From: a virus
Virus record (IMG/VR): IMGVR_UViG_3300018083_000045
Coordinates: 1-47,380 of that record
Reading direction: 5' to 3' (one strand)
Length of the DNA stretch: 47,380 bases
Shown here: in pieces, positions 1 through 8,815 of the stretch
Position numbering within the stretch: the first letter of the stretch is position 1
How the letters are laid out: each line of letters starts with the position of its first letter
The notes under the pieces: generated by a model
The model's database searches: none
What the model was told of the DNA's origin: nothing
The model's input: the letters and a program-made list of their open reading frames with translations, nothing else
Program-made: the position numbers and the translations under genes

Positions 1-3000
1 ATCGCTAACCTTTCCCCAGAGAGCCGAGGCCCAGTTGTTATACGCCTCCGATTTCTTGCCGGTGAACAGCCCGCGCGTGGCTTCCCAGGTAATCGACTGC
101 ATCTCCCGGGGCAGGATCTGACGTTGACGGGCCGCGCGGCGGTAGGCTTCGGCAAAGATCCAGTACGTGCCCAGTTCACCGATCTTGCGCGATTGCACCC
201 CGTTCCCTAGGTTGTGGTTTACTTCTACCGCCGAGCCTCCGAGCGGCCGCAGCAGGCCCGCGCAGACCGCATGGGTGTCGCAGGTTATATGGCCGTTGGG
301 CGAGTTCGGATCGAGGAGGTTGTTATAGAAGTTCCTGACCTTATGCCGGTCTCCCAGTTGGTCGCTGATATTGTTGATGGAGCCATCCTGCATGATGCGG
401 ATGGCCTTCTCCATGTACTCGTAACCGGACCAAGCCATCTCGGCGGGCCGCAGGCTGCCGTCCTTCTCCTCGACCATCATGACGTCGCCCCATGCCCCTT
501 CGGGCGTGAGGACGCGGTAGTCGCGTTTGTTATGAGCCTCGTCCCACATCCGGAACCAGATGGCCATCGAGGGCACGTCTGTGACTTCGATAGCGGCCTT
601 GCCCTTCATGGCGGCGTAATTTTCCTGGAGGGTTGTGGTCGGTGTGAAAGGCTTCCTCTTCGGCCTCTTCGGCTTCTTCGGTCTGTCCTGTACGGGAACC
701 TTGTTGCGCCGGGCTTCGGCAATCTTAGCCTTCCACTCGGCTATTTTCCCCGGGTACTCCGCTCGGTCTTTCTGGTATTTTCTCTCCCTCTTCCGGATGG
801 TCTTTCGATCGCCGTCCTCCTTGTCCGGCAGGATCTTGTTCTCGTAGATGGCCTCCATTTCCGGAGTCCACTTAAGCTCGTGGCGCTGGTTCCACCACTC
901 GTGGAAGCGCCGCGCCATGTCGACGTTCTGGAACCAGTCTTTCTGTGGCGAGAACCCGGCGAGGACACCGGCAGCCTGCTCGATCGTCGTGCCGTATTGC
1001 TTCGCGTTGGCCACCACCTTCTTGCGCCCGCCGTCATACCAGAGGCGGGCCCGCTCGGCGAAGCCCAGGTCGACGTACTTATCGTGGAGCCAGAGTAAGT
1101 TGTCGACCAGCCGGCCGATAATCTTCTCGACCGCGGCGTTGGGCGTGAGTCCCTTGATGTCCTTGAAGTCCACGTACTTCAACATCAGGCCGACAGACTT
1201 CTCGACAAAGACCGGATCCTGCCGGGCGTTGTGAACGCCAGTGACAACGAGATCTTTATCAGGATCGGCGAGTTTGTTAGGGCCAAACGGCTGGGCGGTT
1301 GAAACCTCTTTGATGTGGTGCCGGATCGGCTTCCTGATCCAATCCTGGACGAGCGCGGCTACCTGCTCGCCGATCTGGCGGGCCTTGGCCCCATGCTCCT
1401 TGATGATCTTCGCGGCGATGTCCTTGACCTTGATGCGGCCCGCCGACCACTCGCCCAGGAGCGTGCGCGCGGTGTCCTTCACGAATGTCTTGTCGGTAAT
1501 CTCGGTCGCGGGTTGTGCGCGGGAAGCCTTGAGGTCTAGTCTTCCTTCGCCTTCTCCGCGCCCTTCTTCCACTGCGCCTTCAGGGCCCTCGCGAACGCCT
1601 CGTTCTCGTCCTGGCCCAGGAGCCTCGCCCTCTCGGCCGCCAGTTGGGCCGCGTTGAAGTTCTCCACCGCGCTCCGGCTCAACCCCGGTGCGCCCACTAT
1701 CTTTCTCGGCCTTTGTTTCTCTGCCACGGAATGCCTCCTTCACCGCTCCGGCCTTCATGTACCGGAACAGAACAATGACGTCTTCACCGTGCTCGGCGAT
1801 CAGGGCCGCCCGGTATGCCTGCGCTATTTCAACCCGCTCATCCAGCGTAAGACCCATGTCCTGGCCGGCCAGAATCTTCGCGGTGATCTCGTCGAAATTC
1901 TCCAAGACGTCGAACTCGTACAACTGCTCGTGAACCAGATAAGTCCACGCCTTTTTGAAGAGCGCCGTCTTCATCAGGTCATGGATGGCCTTCTCCTTCA
2001 GCGGGGCCTTCCGCTGGGCGGCGTGCAGCCTCTCCTCGTAAGCCACCGTCTTTGTGGAGAGAGTAGCTTTTCTCTCTTTGTTAACGAACAGCGGTCGCTT
2101 CTTGTCGGCCAGTACAACGTCCATCCCCTCCGGGTTCTGCTTCCGGAACTCGGTGATGTCGGCGTGCAGCTTGTCCAGTACGGCGTTTGCTTCGGGGCTC
2201 AGTCTGAGGCCGAGGTGTTTTTCGAGGTCACCGAGGATGATGTTGTAGTCACTGGCACCGAAGTTCGCGCCGCCCAGCGCGCGGCCCGCGATCCACATGA
2301 AGATCCGCATCCCGTCATGGTTCGCGTACACAACGCCAATGTTCTTGCCTTTGGGGAACCGGATCTTCGCGTGCTCGATCATCCAGCTATTGCCACGGTT
2401 GGCATAGACGGATCCTCCCGGATGGGTGTCCGGGTCCATCAGACCGGCCTGTTTAACGTCCGTCTTCTTCTTGCCCACGAACCCGGCCAGCGCGTCCTTG
2501 GCCCGATCGAAGGCCGACTTCTTCTCCGGCGAAGTCACCTTGCCCGGGCCCGGCAGTAGTCCTGCCCCAGTGGTAGCCCGCTTCAGGGCCTCTCGGGCAT
2601 TCTTCAGATCTTCAAACGCACCCGCGTGCTCGGCAACCGTTTTCAGTCTAGTAACTGCTTCCAGCCTGCGAACCGCGGCCCGCAGTCTTTGGATTACGGC
2701 CTCTGTTGCCGCTGCGGTTTCGCGAGACTTGGTCTCCCGTTTTCGGTCTTCAGCCTCTTCGGCCTCTCTTGCCTCCCTTGCCTCCCTACGCTCTTCGGAT
2801 TCCCAGACGGCATCTCTCTCGCGATAGAGAGCCGCCAGTTTTTCCGGCATTGGTTGCCAGCCTGGAGGGAAGTCTTTTGCCTCGTTGACGCTCGGATCGT
2901 AGAGGCGAATAACCTGTTGTTCCGACATCCCACCGGCCACCAGGCGGTCTTCTTCAGCGTCAATGTCGCGCTGGATGTCGTCGTAGTCCCGCCCTTCGGG

Positions 3001-6000
3001 CGAGCTCGGCTTGCCGGGCTCATCATCCTGGAGGATCGAGGCTTTGGGCTTGGGCCTGGGCTTTGGCTTGGCCGCTTCCTTGGCCTTCTTCGTCGGACGC
3101 CACTCACTAGAAGTCAGGTCGTAGTCGATGAGGCCATCCTGCTGAAGAGCGGTGATGGCCTCCATGTACTCGGCCCGTCTCTTTGTCCAGGCTGGCGAGT
3201 TGGATAGCTCGTGCGCGTCCCGGCCACGCCCAATGTCCTTGAGAACCTCGGCCTCGATCTTGGCATTCCGCTTGACCGGCTCAACCTTGATTCCGTGCTC
3301 ATCCTCAAGCGATTCGACGGCCTTAGCCTCTTGTTCTGGCGAGGTGACTTTGCCCGGCTGCTCCTCCTTGGCGGGCATCGCCACTACCTTGCCCTTGCCC
3401 TTCTTGGGGGCGGCGGCCGGCGCGGCGGCGACTGGGGCCTTCGCCGCGACCTGGGCGGGAACCCTGAGCATCGTCCGGGGCTGGTCCTTCCCTTCCCGCG
3501 CCAGTCCTTTGGACAAAAAGAAGATAGTGTCCCTGATGGCGTGACCGGCAACTTCAGCTTCCTGCTCCGACATGCCGGTATGCGTCATCGCGAACTCGAG
3601 GTGTTGGCGCTGCCTCCCCGATTTCACGTCCCGCGGCGGCGTCGTGGGATTGCCGCCAGCCGCGATGTAGAGGGCCCGGTCGAGATCGGATTCGAAGTCC
3701 AGGTCAAGCCAGCCATAACCAGTCTGGTCGTCGGCCAGGGCGGGCGGGAGCTTCGGGAACGGCCCCTCGGCTTTGGCTTTTTTGGCCTCGGCCTCTTTCT
3801 CCTTCTCCTTCTCGTCGCGCTCGGTCTTCTTCTTTGCGGCCAGCTTGTCGGCGGCGGCGGCTTTCTTCTTGGCCTCCCTGGCATCCCGATCCTGCTCGTA
3901 GGTGACTGGTTTACCCCGTTCCTGCTCCACCTGGAACTTTTCGCGCTCGGCCAGCACTCGCTCCTGGTGGAGCCAAGCCGCAGTGTCGGCGATCTCGCGG
4001 AGTGTCTGCCCGGTAAACTTACGCAGTTGAGCGAGTTGGACGACTTGTGACCACGGCGGTAGCTCAGTTTTGAAGGAAGGCGGTAGCTCGGCTTTGAAGG
4101 TGGTCTGATACCAGTCCGGTTCCTGGCTGATGTCCTCGATGAAGGGAGCTACGGCTTCTCCCCCCGTCAGGCGAGTGGGCTTGGGCTCGGGCGAAGTGAC
4201 CTCGCCGGGCTGAACTTTGACAACTTCAGTTGACGGTGCCGCAACCTGGGTTGTCTTCCCCTTGCCCTTGCCCTTCTTCGGCGGCTGCTCTGCCTTGAAC
4301 TTCTCGAACTTCGCGTCTTCCCTCACGCGGTCGAGATCCTTGACCCGCTCCCAGCCCGGGCCGTAGGCTTGCAGCACGTCCTGGATCAGGGCTTCGAGTT
4401 GCTTCGCCTTGGCGGGATTCTTGGCCTTGGCCTCCTTCAGGGCTGGCCTGACTCTCTTCTTGTCATTCAGGATGTGAATGCCAACTGTGTAATTTGGCGC
4501 GACGTTTCCTACGATCGGCTTGATGCCGATATCCCGCATCAGAGCCTCAATGGCGTCGGTGGCATCGCCGAGGATCGCGCGGCCCTCGTCGGCGGTCTGG
4601 GCGGCATCCATCCTGGCGGTGAAGGAGGTGGCCTGTGGAGCCGGTGGAGCGGGTTTGGGCTCCTCCAGCGACGTCGGCGCCGGTTCCTTCTTCTCGCGGG
4701 CGGCGCGTTCGGCCTCGATCTCCCTTTCGGCCCGGGCTATGGCGGCCGGCTTGTGGAACGCCTGCTCCTGCTCCCACGCACGAACCTGATCCCGTAACAG
4801 GGAGCCCTCGTGCGTGTCGGCCCGGTAGGTGGGAGTCTTCACAACCTCGGCGATATGCTTGGTGATCGCGTCGTATTCGATCGCAGAGGGTTGCTTCGAG
4901 ACCTCCCCTTGAGCAGGTAAGGTAGGAGCAGCCTTCTGTCCTTTCGGCCAGCGAACAGCGTGGACTACATCGCCCCTGGTACTGAGTTGGATGGTTGCCG
5001 CTGGGGCCTTTGCCGTTGGAGCAGGCTTGGCCCGCTCCAATGCTGACGGCGGTGGTTCTAGTCCCTGTTGTCCCTCCTCCTTTCCTTCAGGTGCGGGCGG
5101 GTTCTTCCTGTACTCCGCAACCAGATCCTGCATGGCCCCGATTGCGGTCGTATGGACCTTCCCGTTGCCGCCTTCGACGATGAAGCCACCCGGTGCGGAT
5201 ACTACCCTCTCAGGTTTGATGCCCGGGTAGCGCGATTCTAACTGTTGCGCAATCTTTGGTTCGAGGCCAGGCGCGGCCACTACCGGCGGCGTAGGAGGTG
5301 TAGGAGGAGCGACTGTAGGTGGTGTAGGAGCCTTAACCTTAGGCTTGCCCGCCTTGGCCTGCGGCGCTCCTCCGACCAGCCCGCTGATCACCGCGTCCGG
5401 ATCGATGCCCCGCTTGGCGGCTACCCGGCGGAAGCGGTCGATCGCCGCCTGGGCGTCGGCGGCGAGGTCGGCGTACCCGGGCTCCTGGCCGGTGAGAGTC
5501 TGGAGCGTATCCAGCGCGGTTTTCAGGCTGGCGAGAACTTGGGGAGGCACTTCCCCCCGCGACCGCTGGAACTCGGCGATGACCTCCTGCTCAAGCTCCT
5601 CGGGAGTCTTCTCCGAGGTGATCTTGGACTCGCCGCCGCGCTCGCCTTTCAACGCGACATTGGTGAAAACGGTGCCGCCAGCCTTGGTTTGCTTGGGAGC
5701 GAAAACGCCTTCCTCGACGAGGCGATCGAGAATCTGCCGGGCCCCGTCGCGCGTGACGTTGAACTTCTTCACCAGGGCGCTTACGCCAAGCTCCGGGAAG
5801 TTCGAGGCAAAGGCTTTGGCTTCGTCGTAGACCGCCGCCGGGTCGGCGATCGGCCGCTGGACCGGTCCCGGCGTCGGCACAAGGCTCGTCGGATCCTGCT
5901 GGAAGGTAGCGCCAGGAACGGGGACCGGTCCTTCGGGGGAAGTGACCGTGCCAGGGGCCTGCTGGCCGGGCTGCCTCCCCGCCCGCTGATCCATGTAGTC

Positions 6001-7314
6001 CTTGACCGGATTGAGATGCCGCTCGGCCTCCAGGAACGCACGGGCATCGCGGGAGTGCTTGGCCTCGGAAACCTGCTGGACGGTACCACCGCCCCAGCCG
6101 GGGACCATTCCGGCGGCGGCATCGTTGAAGATCTTCCAGAACAGTTCGGTGGCGTTCGGGACTACGCCGCCCATGACGTAGTTGGCGAATTCCGATACAG
6201 CGGTCTGGGCTCCCTCGGTTATGCCTTCTCCCAGTCCCTCGAGCCCCGCCAAACCGGCCCGTTTCATGACGCTCATTCTCTTGGCGGTTTCCTCCAGGAT
6301 TTCCTTGAGGGTTTGCTGGACCGGAACCTTCTTGAGAGCAGATACAATCCGCGTCGGCTCCCAGTTTTCCAGCCACGAAGACGGGAATCCGAAGAGCACG
6401 GCCCCCTTCGAGGCAGCCTCTTCACTGTGGCCCTGTTCCTCAAGATTCCGTTTGATCTCCCCGGCGCTCATCAGGTAGGTGATCACCTTGCCGAAGAGCG
6501 GGTTAATACCAGTGGCCACCGCGCTGGTGATGATGCTCGGCGCTCCCTGCCCCAGCGACTCGATTCCCCACTGAGCCGCCCCGTGCAGGCTAGGATCTGC
6601 CAAGACCTCCTGGGCACTGGGCCGCTTGGTGTATTCCTGATTCGTCGGCTGCATGTACCGGCCAACGTCATAAACGGTGTTGAACACCGATTGCATCCTT
6701 GGGCTTCCAGGGAATGCCGACCGGCCAGTTTCTCCTACTGCCTCAAGTCCTTCTCCGATATTGGCCGGCTGTTGACGCCAACCCTCGGCCCACGCGCCGC
6801 CGCCGCTCTCTAAGAGCCCACGGTTTTCCGGTTGCGGCCCCCAGTCCGGTCTTACATCCGGCGGGGTATAGTACTTCGCCGCACGGTGGGTGCCCCTGAT
6901 CGGCGGCTCCTCGTATCGAAGCGGCGCTCCGAAGGTTTGCTGGGAAGGTGGCAGGGGACGAGGGTTGACTGGCGGGCCGCCGAGCCCCGGCGGGATCCTG
7001 GGGCCCTGCACGCCAGGGAGGCCGGTCTGCGCGGTGCCGGGTACGTCCGAGAACGGGGGAGGAGCATAGCCGGAGCTCGGGAAAGTGCCCGCCGGGCCCA
7101 TCGAGGACGGAGCCATCGCCGGAGACGCGCCCGTCCCAGGCAGTTCCATTCCCTCAGGCTTGTTGAGTTCGCCGATTATCTCCTGGTCGGTGTAGCCATC
7201 CTGCCGGGCCTTGAGGGCATTGAAGTTATTCTGACCCGCAAGGAAGTCAGCGATCTCCGGATCGGTCCATCCATCTCGCCTCGCTCTATCAAGGTCAAAC
7301 CGGGGTTTAGCCAT
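1..7314 (-). CDS. giant virion-associated polyvalent protein (partial, C-terminus beyond window)
   Basis: An uninterrupted reading frame of 2438 codons starts at ATG 7314, just after the stop of the upstream gene, and runs off the left edge. Residues 12-25 and 37-50 are two copies of an R-x-D-G-[WY]-T-D-x-E-I motif common at the start of large phage virion proteins. A Pro/Gly-rich stretch follows, then hydrophobic helices (about 259-350). A winged-helix segment lies at about 495-545, and long Lys/Glu/Ala coiled-coil linkers follow. The C-terminal part (about 1960-2438) carries blocks AGFSPQKDWFQN (2119-2130), KVRNFYNN (2325-2332), D2346-T-H and PREMQSITWE (2402-2411). I recall these from a phage/plasmid protein family (DUF7178-like). 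No HExxH is present; the nearest is YEERLHAAQ (1759-1767). As the last gene of the virion module after three low-complexity proteins, an injected internal protein is likely. Residues 1863-1927 coincide with another gene in a different frame. Confidence 0.85.
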   Translation of the reverse strand, partial: MAKPRFDLDRARRDGWTDPEIADFLAGQNNFNALKARQDGYTDQEIIGELNKPEGMELPGTGASPAMAPSSMGPAGTFPSSGYAPPPFSDVPGTAQTGLPGVQGPRIPPGLGGPPVNPRPLPPSQQTFGAPLRYEEPPIRGTHRAAKYYTPPDVRPDWGPQPENRGLLESGGGAWAEGWRQQPANIGEGLEAVGETGRSAFPGSPRMQSVFNTVYDVGRYMQPTNQEYTKRPSAQEVLADPSLHGAAQWGIESLGQGAPSIITSAVATGINPLFGKVITYLMSAGEIKRNLEEQGHSEEAASKGAVLFGFPSSWLENWEPTRIVSALKKVPVQQTLKEILEETAKRMSVMKRAGLAGLEGLGEGITEGAQTAVSEFANYVMGGVVPNATELFWKIFNDAAAGMVPGWGGGTVQQVSEAKHSRDARAFLEAERHLNPVKDYMDQRAGRQPGQQAPGTVTSPEGPVPVPGATFQQDPTSLVPTPGPVQRPIADPAAVYDEAKAFASNFPELGVSALVKKFNVTRDGARQILDRLVEEGVFAPKQTKAGGTVFTNVALKGERGGESKITSEKTPEELEQEVIAEFQRSRGEVPPQVLASLKTALDTLQTLTGQEPGYADLAADAQAAIDRFRRVAAKRGIDPDAVISGLVGGAPQAKAGKPKVKAPTPPTVAPPTPPTPPVVAAPGLEPKIAQQLESRYPGIKPERVVSAPGGFIVEGGNGKVHTTAIGAMQDLVAEYRKNPPAPEGKEEGQQGLEPPPSALERAKPAPTAKAPAATIQLSTRGDVVHAVRWPKGQKAAPTLPAQGEVSKQPSAIEYDAITKHIAEVVKTPTYRADTHEGSLLRDQVRAWEQEQAFHKPAAIARAEREIEAERAAREKKEPAPTSLEEPKPAPPAPQATSFTARMDAAQTADEGRAILGDATDAIEALMRDIGIKPIVGNVAPNYTVGIHILNDKKRVRPALKEAKAKNPAKAKQLEALIQDVLQAYGPGWERVKDLDRVREDAKFEKFKAEQPPKKGKGKGKTTQVAAPSTEVVKVQPGEVTSPEPKPTRLTGGEAVAPFIEDISQEPDWYQTTFKAELPPSFKTELPPWSQVVQLAQLRKFTGQTLREIADTAAWLHQERVLAEREKFQVEQERGKPVTYEQDRDAREAKKKAAAADKLAAKKKTERDEKEKEKEAEAKKAKAEGPFPKLPPALADDQTGYGWLDLDFESDLDRALYIAAGGNPTTPPRDVKSGRQRQHLEFAMTHTGMSEQEAEVAGHAIRDTIFFLSKGLAREGKDQPRTMLRVPAQVAAKAPVAAAPAAAPKKGKGKVVAMPAKEEQPGKVTSPEQEAKAVESLEDEHGIKVEPVKRNAKIEAEVLKDIGRGRDAHELSNSPAWTKRRAEYMEAITALQQDGLIDYDLTSSEWRPTKKAKEAAKPKPRPKPKASILQDDEPGKPSSPEGRDYDDIQRDIDAEEDRLVAGGMSEQQVIRLYDPSVNEAKDFPPGWQPMPEKLAALYRERDAVWESEERREAREAREAEEAEDRKRETKSRETAAATEAVIQRLRAAVRRLEAVTRLKTVAEHAGAFEDLKNAREALKRATTGAGLLPGPGKVTSPEKKSAFDRAKDALAGFVGKKKTDVKQAGLMDPDTHPGGSVYANRGNSWMIEHAKIRFPKGKNIGVVYANHDGMRIFMWIAGRALGGANFGASDYNIILGDLEKHLGLRLSPEANAVLDKLHADITEFRKQNPEGMDVVLADKKRPLFVNKERKATLSTKTVAYEERLHAAQRKAPLKEKAIHDLMKTALFKKAWTYLVHEQLYEFDVLENFDEITAKILAGQDMGLTLDERVEIAQAYRAALIAEHGEDVIVLFRYMKAGAVKEAFRGRETKAEKDSGRTGVEPERGGELQRGPTGGREGEAPGPGRERGVREGPEGAVEEGRGEGEGRLDLKASRAQPATEITDKTFVKDTARTLLGEWSAGRIKVKDIAAKIIKEHGAKARQIGEQVAALVQDWIRKPIRHHIKEVSTAQPFGPNKLADPDKDLVVTGVHNARQDPVFVEKSVGLMLKYVDFKDIKGLTPNAAVEKIIGRLVDNLLWLHDKYVDLGFAERARLWYDGGRKKVVANAKQYGTTIEQAAGVLAGFSPQKDWFQNVDMARRFHEWWNQRHELKWTPEMEAIYENKILPDKEDGDRKTIRKRERKYQKDRAEYPGKIAEWKAKIAEARRNKVPVQDRPKKPKRPKRKPFTPTTTLQENYAAMKGKAAIEVTDVPSMAIWFRMWDEAHNKRDYRVLTPEGAWGDVMMVEEKDGSLRPAEMAWSGYEYMEKAIRIMQDGSINNISDQLGDRHKVRNFYNNLLDPNSPNGHITCDTHAVCAGLLRPLGGSAVEVNHNLGNGVQSRKIGELGTYWIFAEAYRRAARQRQILPREMQSITWEATRGLFTGKKSEAYNNWASALWGKVSD
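1536..1727 (-). CDS. 63-residue gene embedded out of frame in the giant gene
   Basis: GTG start with a strong ribosome-binding site, AAGGAGG, 6 nt upstream. The preceding in-frame stop TGA at 1740-1742 overlaps that site, the usual layout of a gene junction. Nearly every codon ends in G or C, as in real genes here, whereas the giant frame over the same bases is Gly/Glu/Arg-rich with poor codon bias. The product is a basic helical protein with ENFNAAQLAAERARLLGQ near its middle and a Lys-rich tail. The word AxENFNAA also occurs in the 496-residue virion protein at 7322-8812. Function unknown. It may be a true overprinted gene, or the giant frame may hold two compensating frameshifts. Confidence 0.7.
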   Translation of the reverse strand: MAEKQRPRKIVGAPGLSRSAVENFNAAQLAAERARLLGQDENEAFARALKAQWKKGAEKAKED

Positions 7315-7321
7315 CGTCGCT

Positions 7322-8812
7322 TCATTTGCTGCCGTAATACGAGCCGAGCGCTGGCTTAGGCTTCTGAGTGTTCCAGTCCCCGTAGGTGCCGGAAGATTCA
7401 GCCCCTGGCCGGCCACCCGCCTGCTGCCCGGTTGGAACAGGTGGTGGCGCTGGGGCGGCGGGGGCCGGGGTCGGAGCGGGAGCCGGTGTCGGAGTGGACG
7501 CTTCAGGCTTCGGCGGGGTCCAATGCTTCAGCGCCTGTACATGCTTGTCGTAATCTGCCCGGCTGAGGTCTCCCAGCCTGAGTCTGGTCCCCAGGTTTTC
7601 AATCATTCTATCGGTGGCAGCGTTAAAGTTTTCGATCGCAGCTTGAGGAATTTCCGGCGGTTTACGGCTTATCTTCGCGGCTGCATACGCTTGCTTGAGC
7701 ACCCCGGCAAATCTCGATCTGCGCTCGTTGAGCCCCATTTGTCCCGTCTGAGGATTGGTGTGCTCTTCTTCATATATTCCGTGAATTATCTTAGCCGTGC
7801 GCTCGGCTTGGAGTTGCTCCTGGTTCGCGGTCAACGCGCCCTGGAGCCCGGTGCCCGGTGCTCGGGGCCGCCAGATCCCGCGCTTCTTCACGTAGTTCCA
7901 GTACTCGGGAGTTCCCTCTTCGAAGCCCATGCCCGGGGCCTCTTCGGCGCGCTTTTCTTCGGCCTCGGCCTCTAACTCTGCTTTCGACTGCAGAGGATCT
8001 CCCAGGAATTCCTCGGTGCTCGTCTTGAACATCTGGCCGCGTCCTGCGGGGATGTACTCCTGTCTGGCAGCCGCTTTCTTCGCCAGTTCCCGCTGGTACG
8101 CTGCCTGGGCCCGGTTGTGCTCTGCCTGGGCATTGTTCTCATTGATCTGCGACTCCCACATGTCGCCCTGCCGGTCGGCTGTTTCTTCCAGGCGCTGCGC
8201 CGCCCGTTCGGCCACGGTCGCCTGGCGGTCCTGGATCCAGTCCTGATGCTTTTGCCGCCGCAGGCCGTACTTGGTCTGCAGGTTGCTCAACTCGGCATCG
8301 ATCGCCTTGCCTTGGGTCTCCCAGAGGTCCATCGCCTGCTCGTATTTCGGCCGGCGCATCAATTGTTGCTGGCTGATCGGATCGACGTGAGTGCGGCGCC
8401 CGGCGTTGATGTACCCGGCAAACGCATTCGCGCCGGTCATCAGGGCCTTCTGCCATGTCGGTGGTTCGTACTGCTGATCGTGGAGCTGCGGCTTGCCCCT
8501 GGTCAGGGCATCCCGCTTGGCCGCCGCCGAGTTCCAGTCGTTTTCCCATGTCTGGTAAAACGGATCCTCCCCCGGATCAATATAGTTCTGCTTGTACTTG
8601 GACATCGACCGGGGCAGCTTGGGGATACCGCGATCCATAGCTATTTCCGGCGGTGCGGCCCAGCCCTCAAAGGGCATCGGCGAGTCCGGTTGATACTTGG
8701 CGAACTGGCTGGTGGTGGGTGCCGGTGAACGCGGAGCATATCGCTTCGACAGGGCGAACGGATCGTTGGGGTCGTCCTCCCCTTCCCAGTAGTTCGTCTG
8801 TGGGTAAGCCAT
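7322..8812 (-). CDS. putative internal virion protein, 496 aa
   Basis: Complete frame starting at ATG 8812, 3 nt after the stop of the upstream gene and without a clear Shine-Dalgarno site, so translation may be coupled. It begins TNYWEGEDDPND, close to the SYWEND start of the next protein upstream. The middle (about 150-270) is Glu/Arg/Gln-rich and predicted coiled coil. The C-terminal 80 residues are Pro/Ala repeats ending in a Gly/Ser tail. There is no enzyme motif. Its place between an Ala/Pro-rich protein and the giant protein at the end of the virion operon suggests an internal or ejection protein; this is inferred from order alone. Confidence 0.75.
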   Translation of the reverse strand: MAYPQTNYWEGEDDPNDPFALSKRYAPRSPAPTTSQFAKYQPDSPMPFEGWAAPPEIAMDRGIPKLPRSMSKYKQNYIDPGEDPFYQTWENDWNSAAAKRDALTRGKPQLHDQQYEPPTWQKALMTGANAFAGYINAGRRTHVDPISQQQLMRRPKYEQAMDLWETQGKAIDAELSNLQTKYGLRRQKHQDWIQDRQATVAERAAQRLEETADRQGDMWESQINENNAQAEHNRAQAAYQRELAKKAAARQEYIPAGRGQMFKTSTEEFLGDPLQSKAELEAEAEEKRAEEAPGMGFEEGTPEYWNYVKKRGIWRPRAPGTGLQGALTANQEQLQAERTAKIIHGIYEEEHTNPQTGQMGLNERRSRFAGVLKQAYAAAKISRKPPEIPQAAIENFNAATDRMIENLGTRLRLGDLSRADYDKHVQALKHWTPPKPEASTPTPAPAPTPAPAAPAPPPVPTGQQAGGRPGAESSGTYGDWNTQKPKPALGSYYGSK

Positions 8813-8815
8813 GAC

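Noticed and set aside
1739-1787. YEERLHAAQ region elsewhere in the giant protein as an active protease
   Set aside because: The HExxH motif is absent (residues 1759-1767 read E-E-R-L-H), so an active zincin there is not supported.
5281-5330. GGAGGTGTAGGAGG-type short repeats
   Set aside because: They encode a Pro/Thr linker of the giant protein; not a separate repeat element.
5591-6376. Minus-strand 261-residue frame inside the giant gene
   Set aside because: Unlike the embedded gene at 1536-1727 it has no ribosome-binding site, and the giant frame keeps good codon bias and recognisable domains over the same bases.
214-6813. Long plus-strand open frames opposite the giant gene (for example 1654-2559 and 5245-6813)
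   Set aside because: They are mirror frames of the continuous minus-strand gene. They have Arg/Leu/Gly-rich shadow composition and no ribosome-binding sites, while the minus frame has normal GC3 bias.
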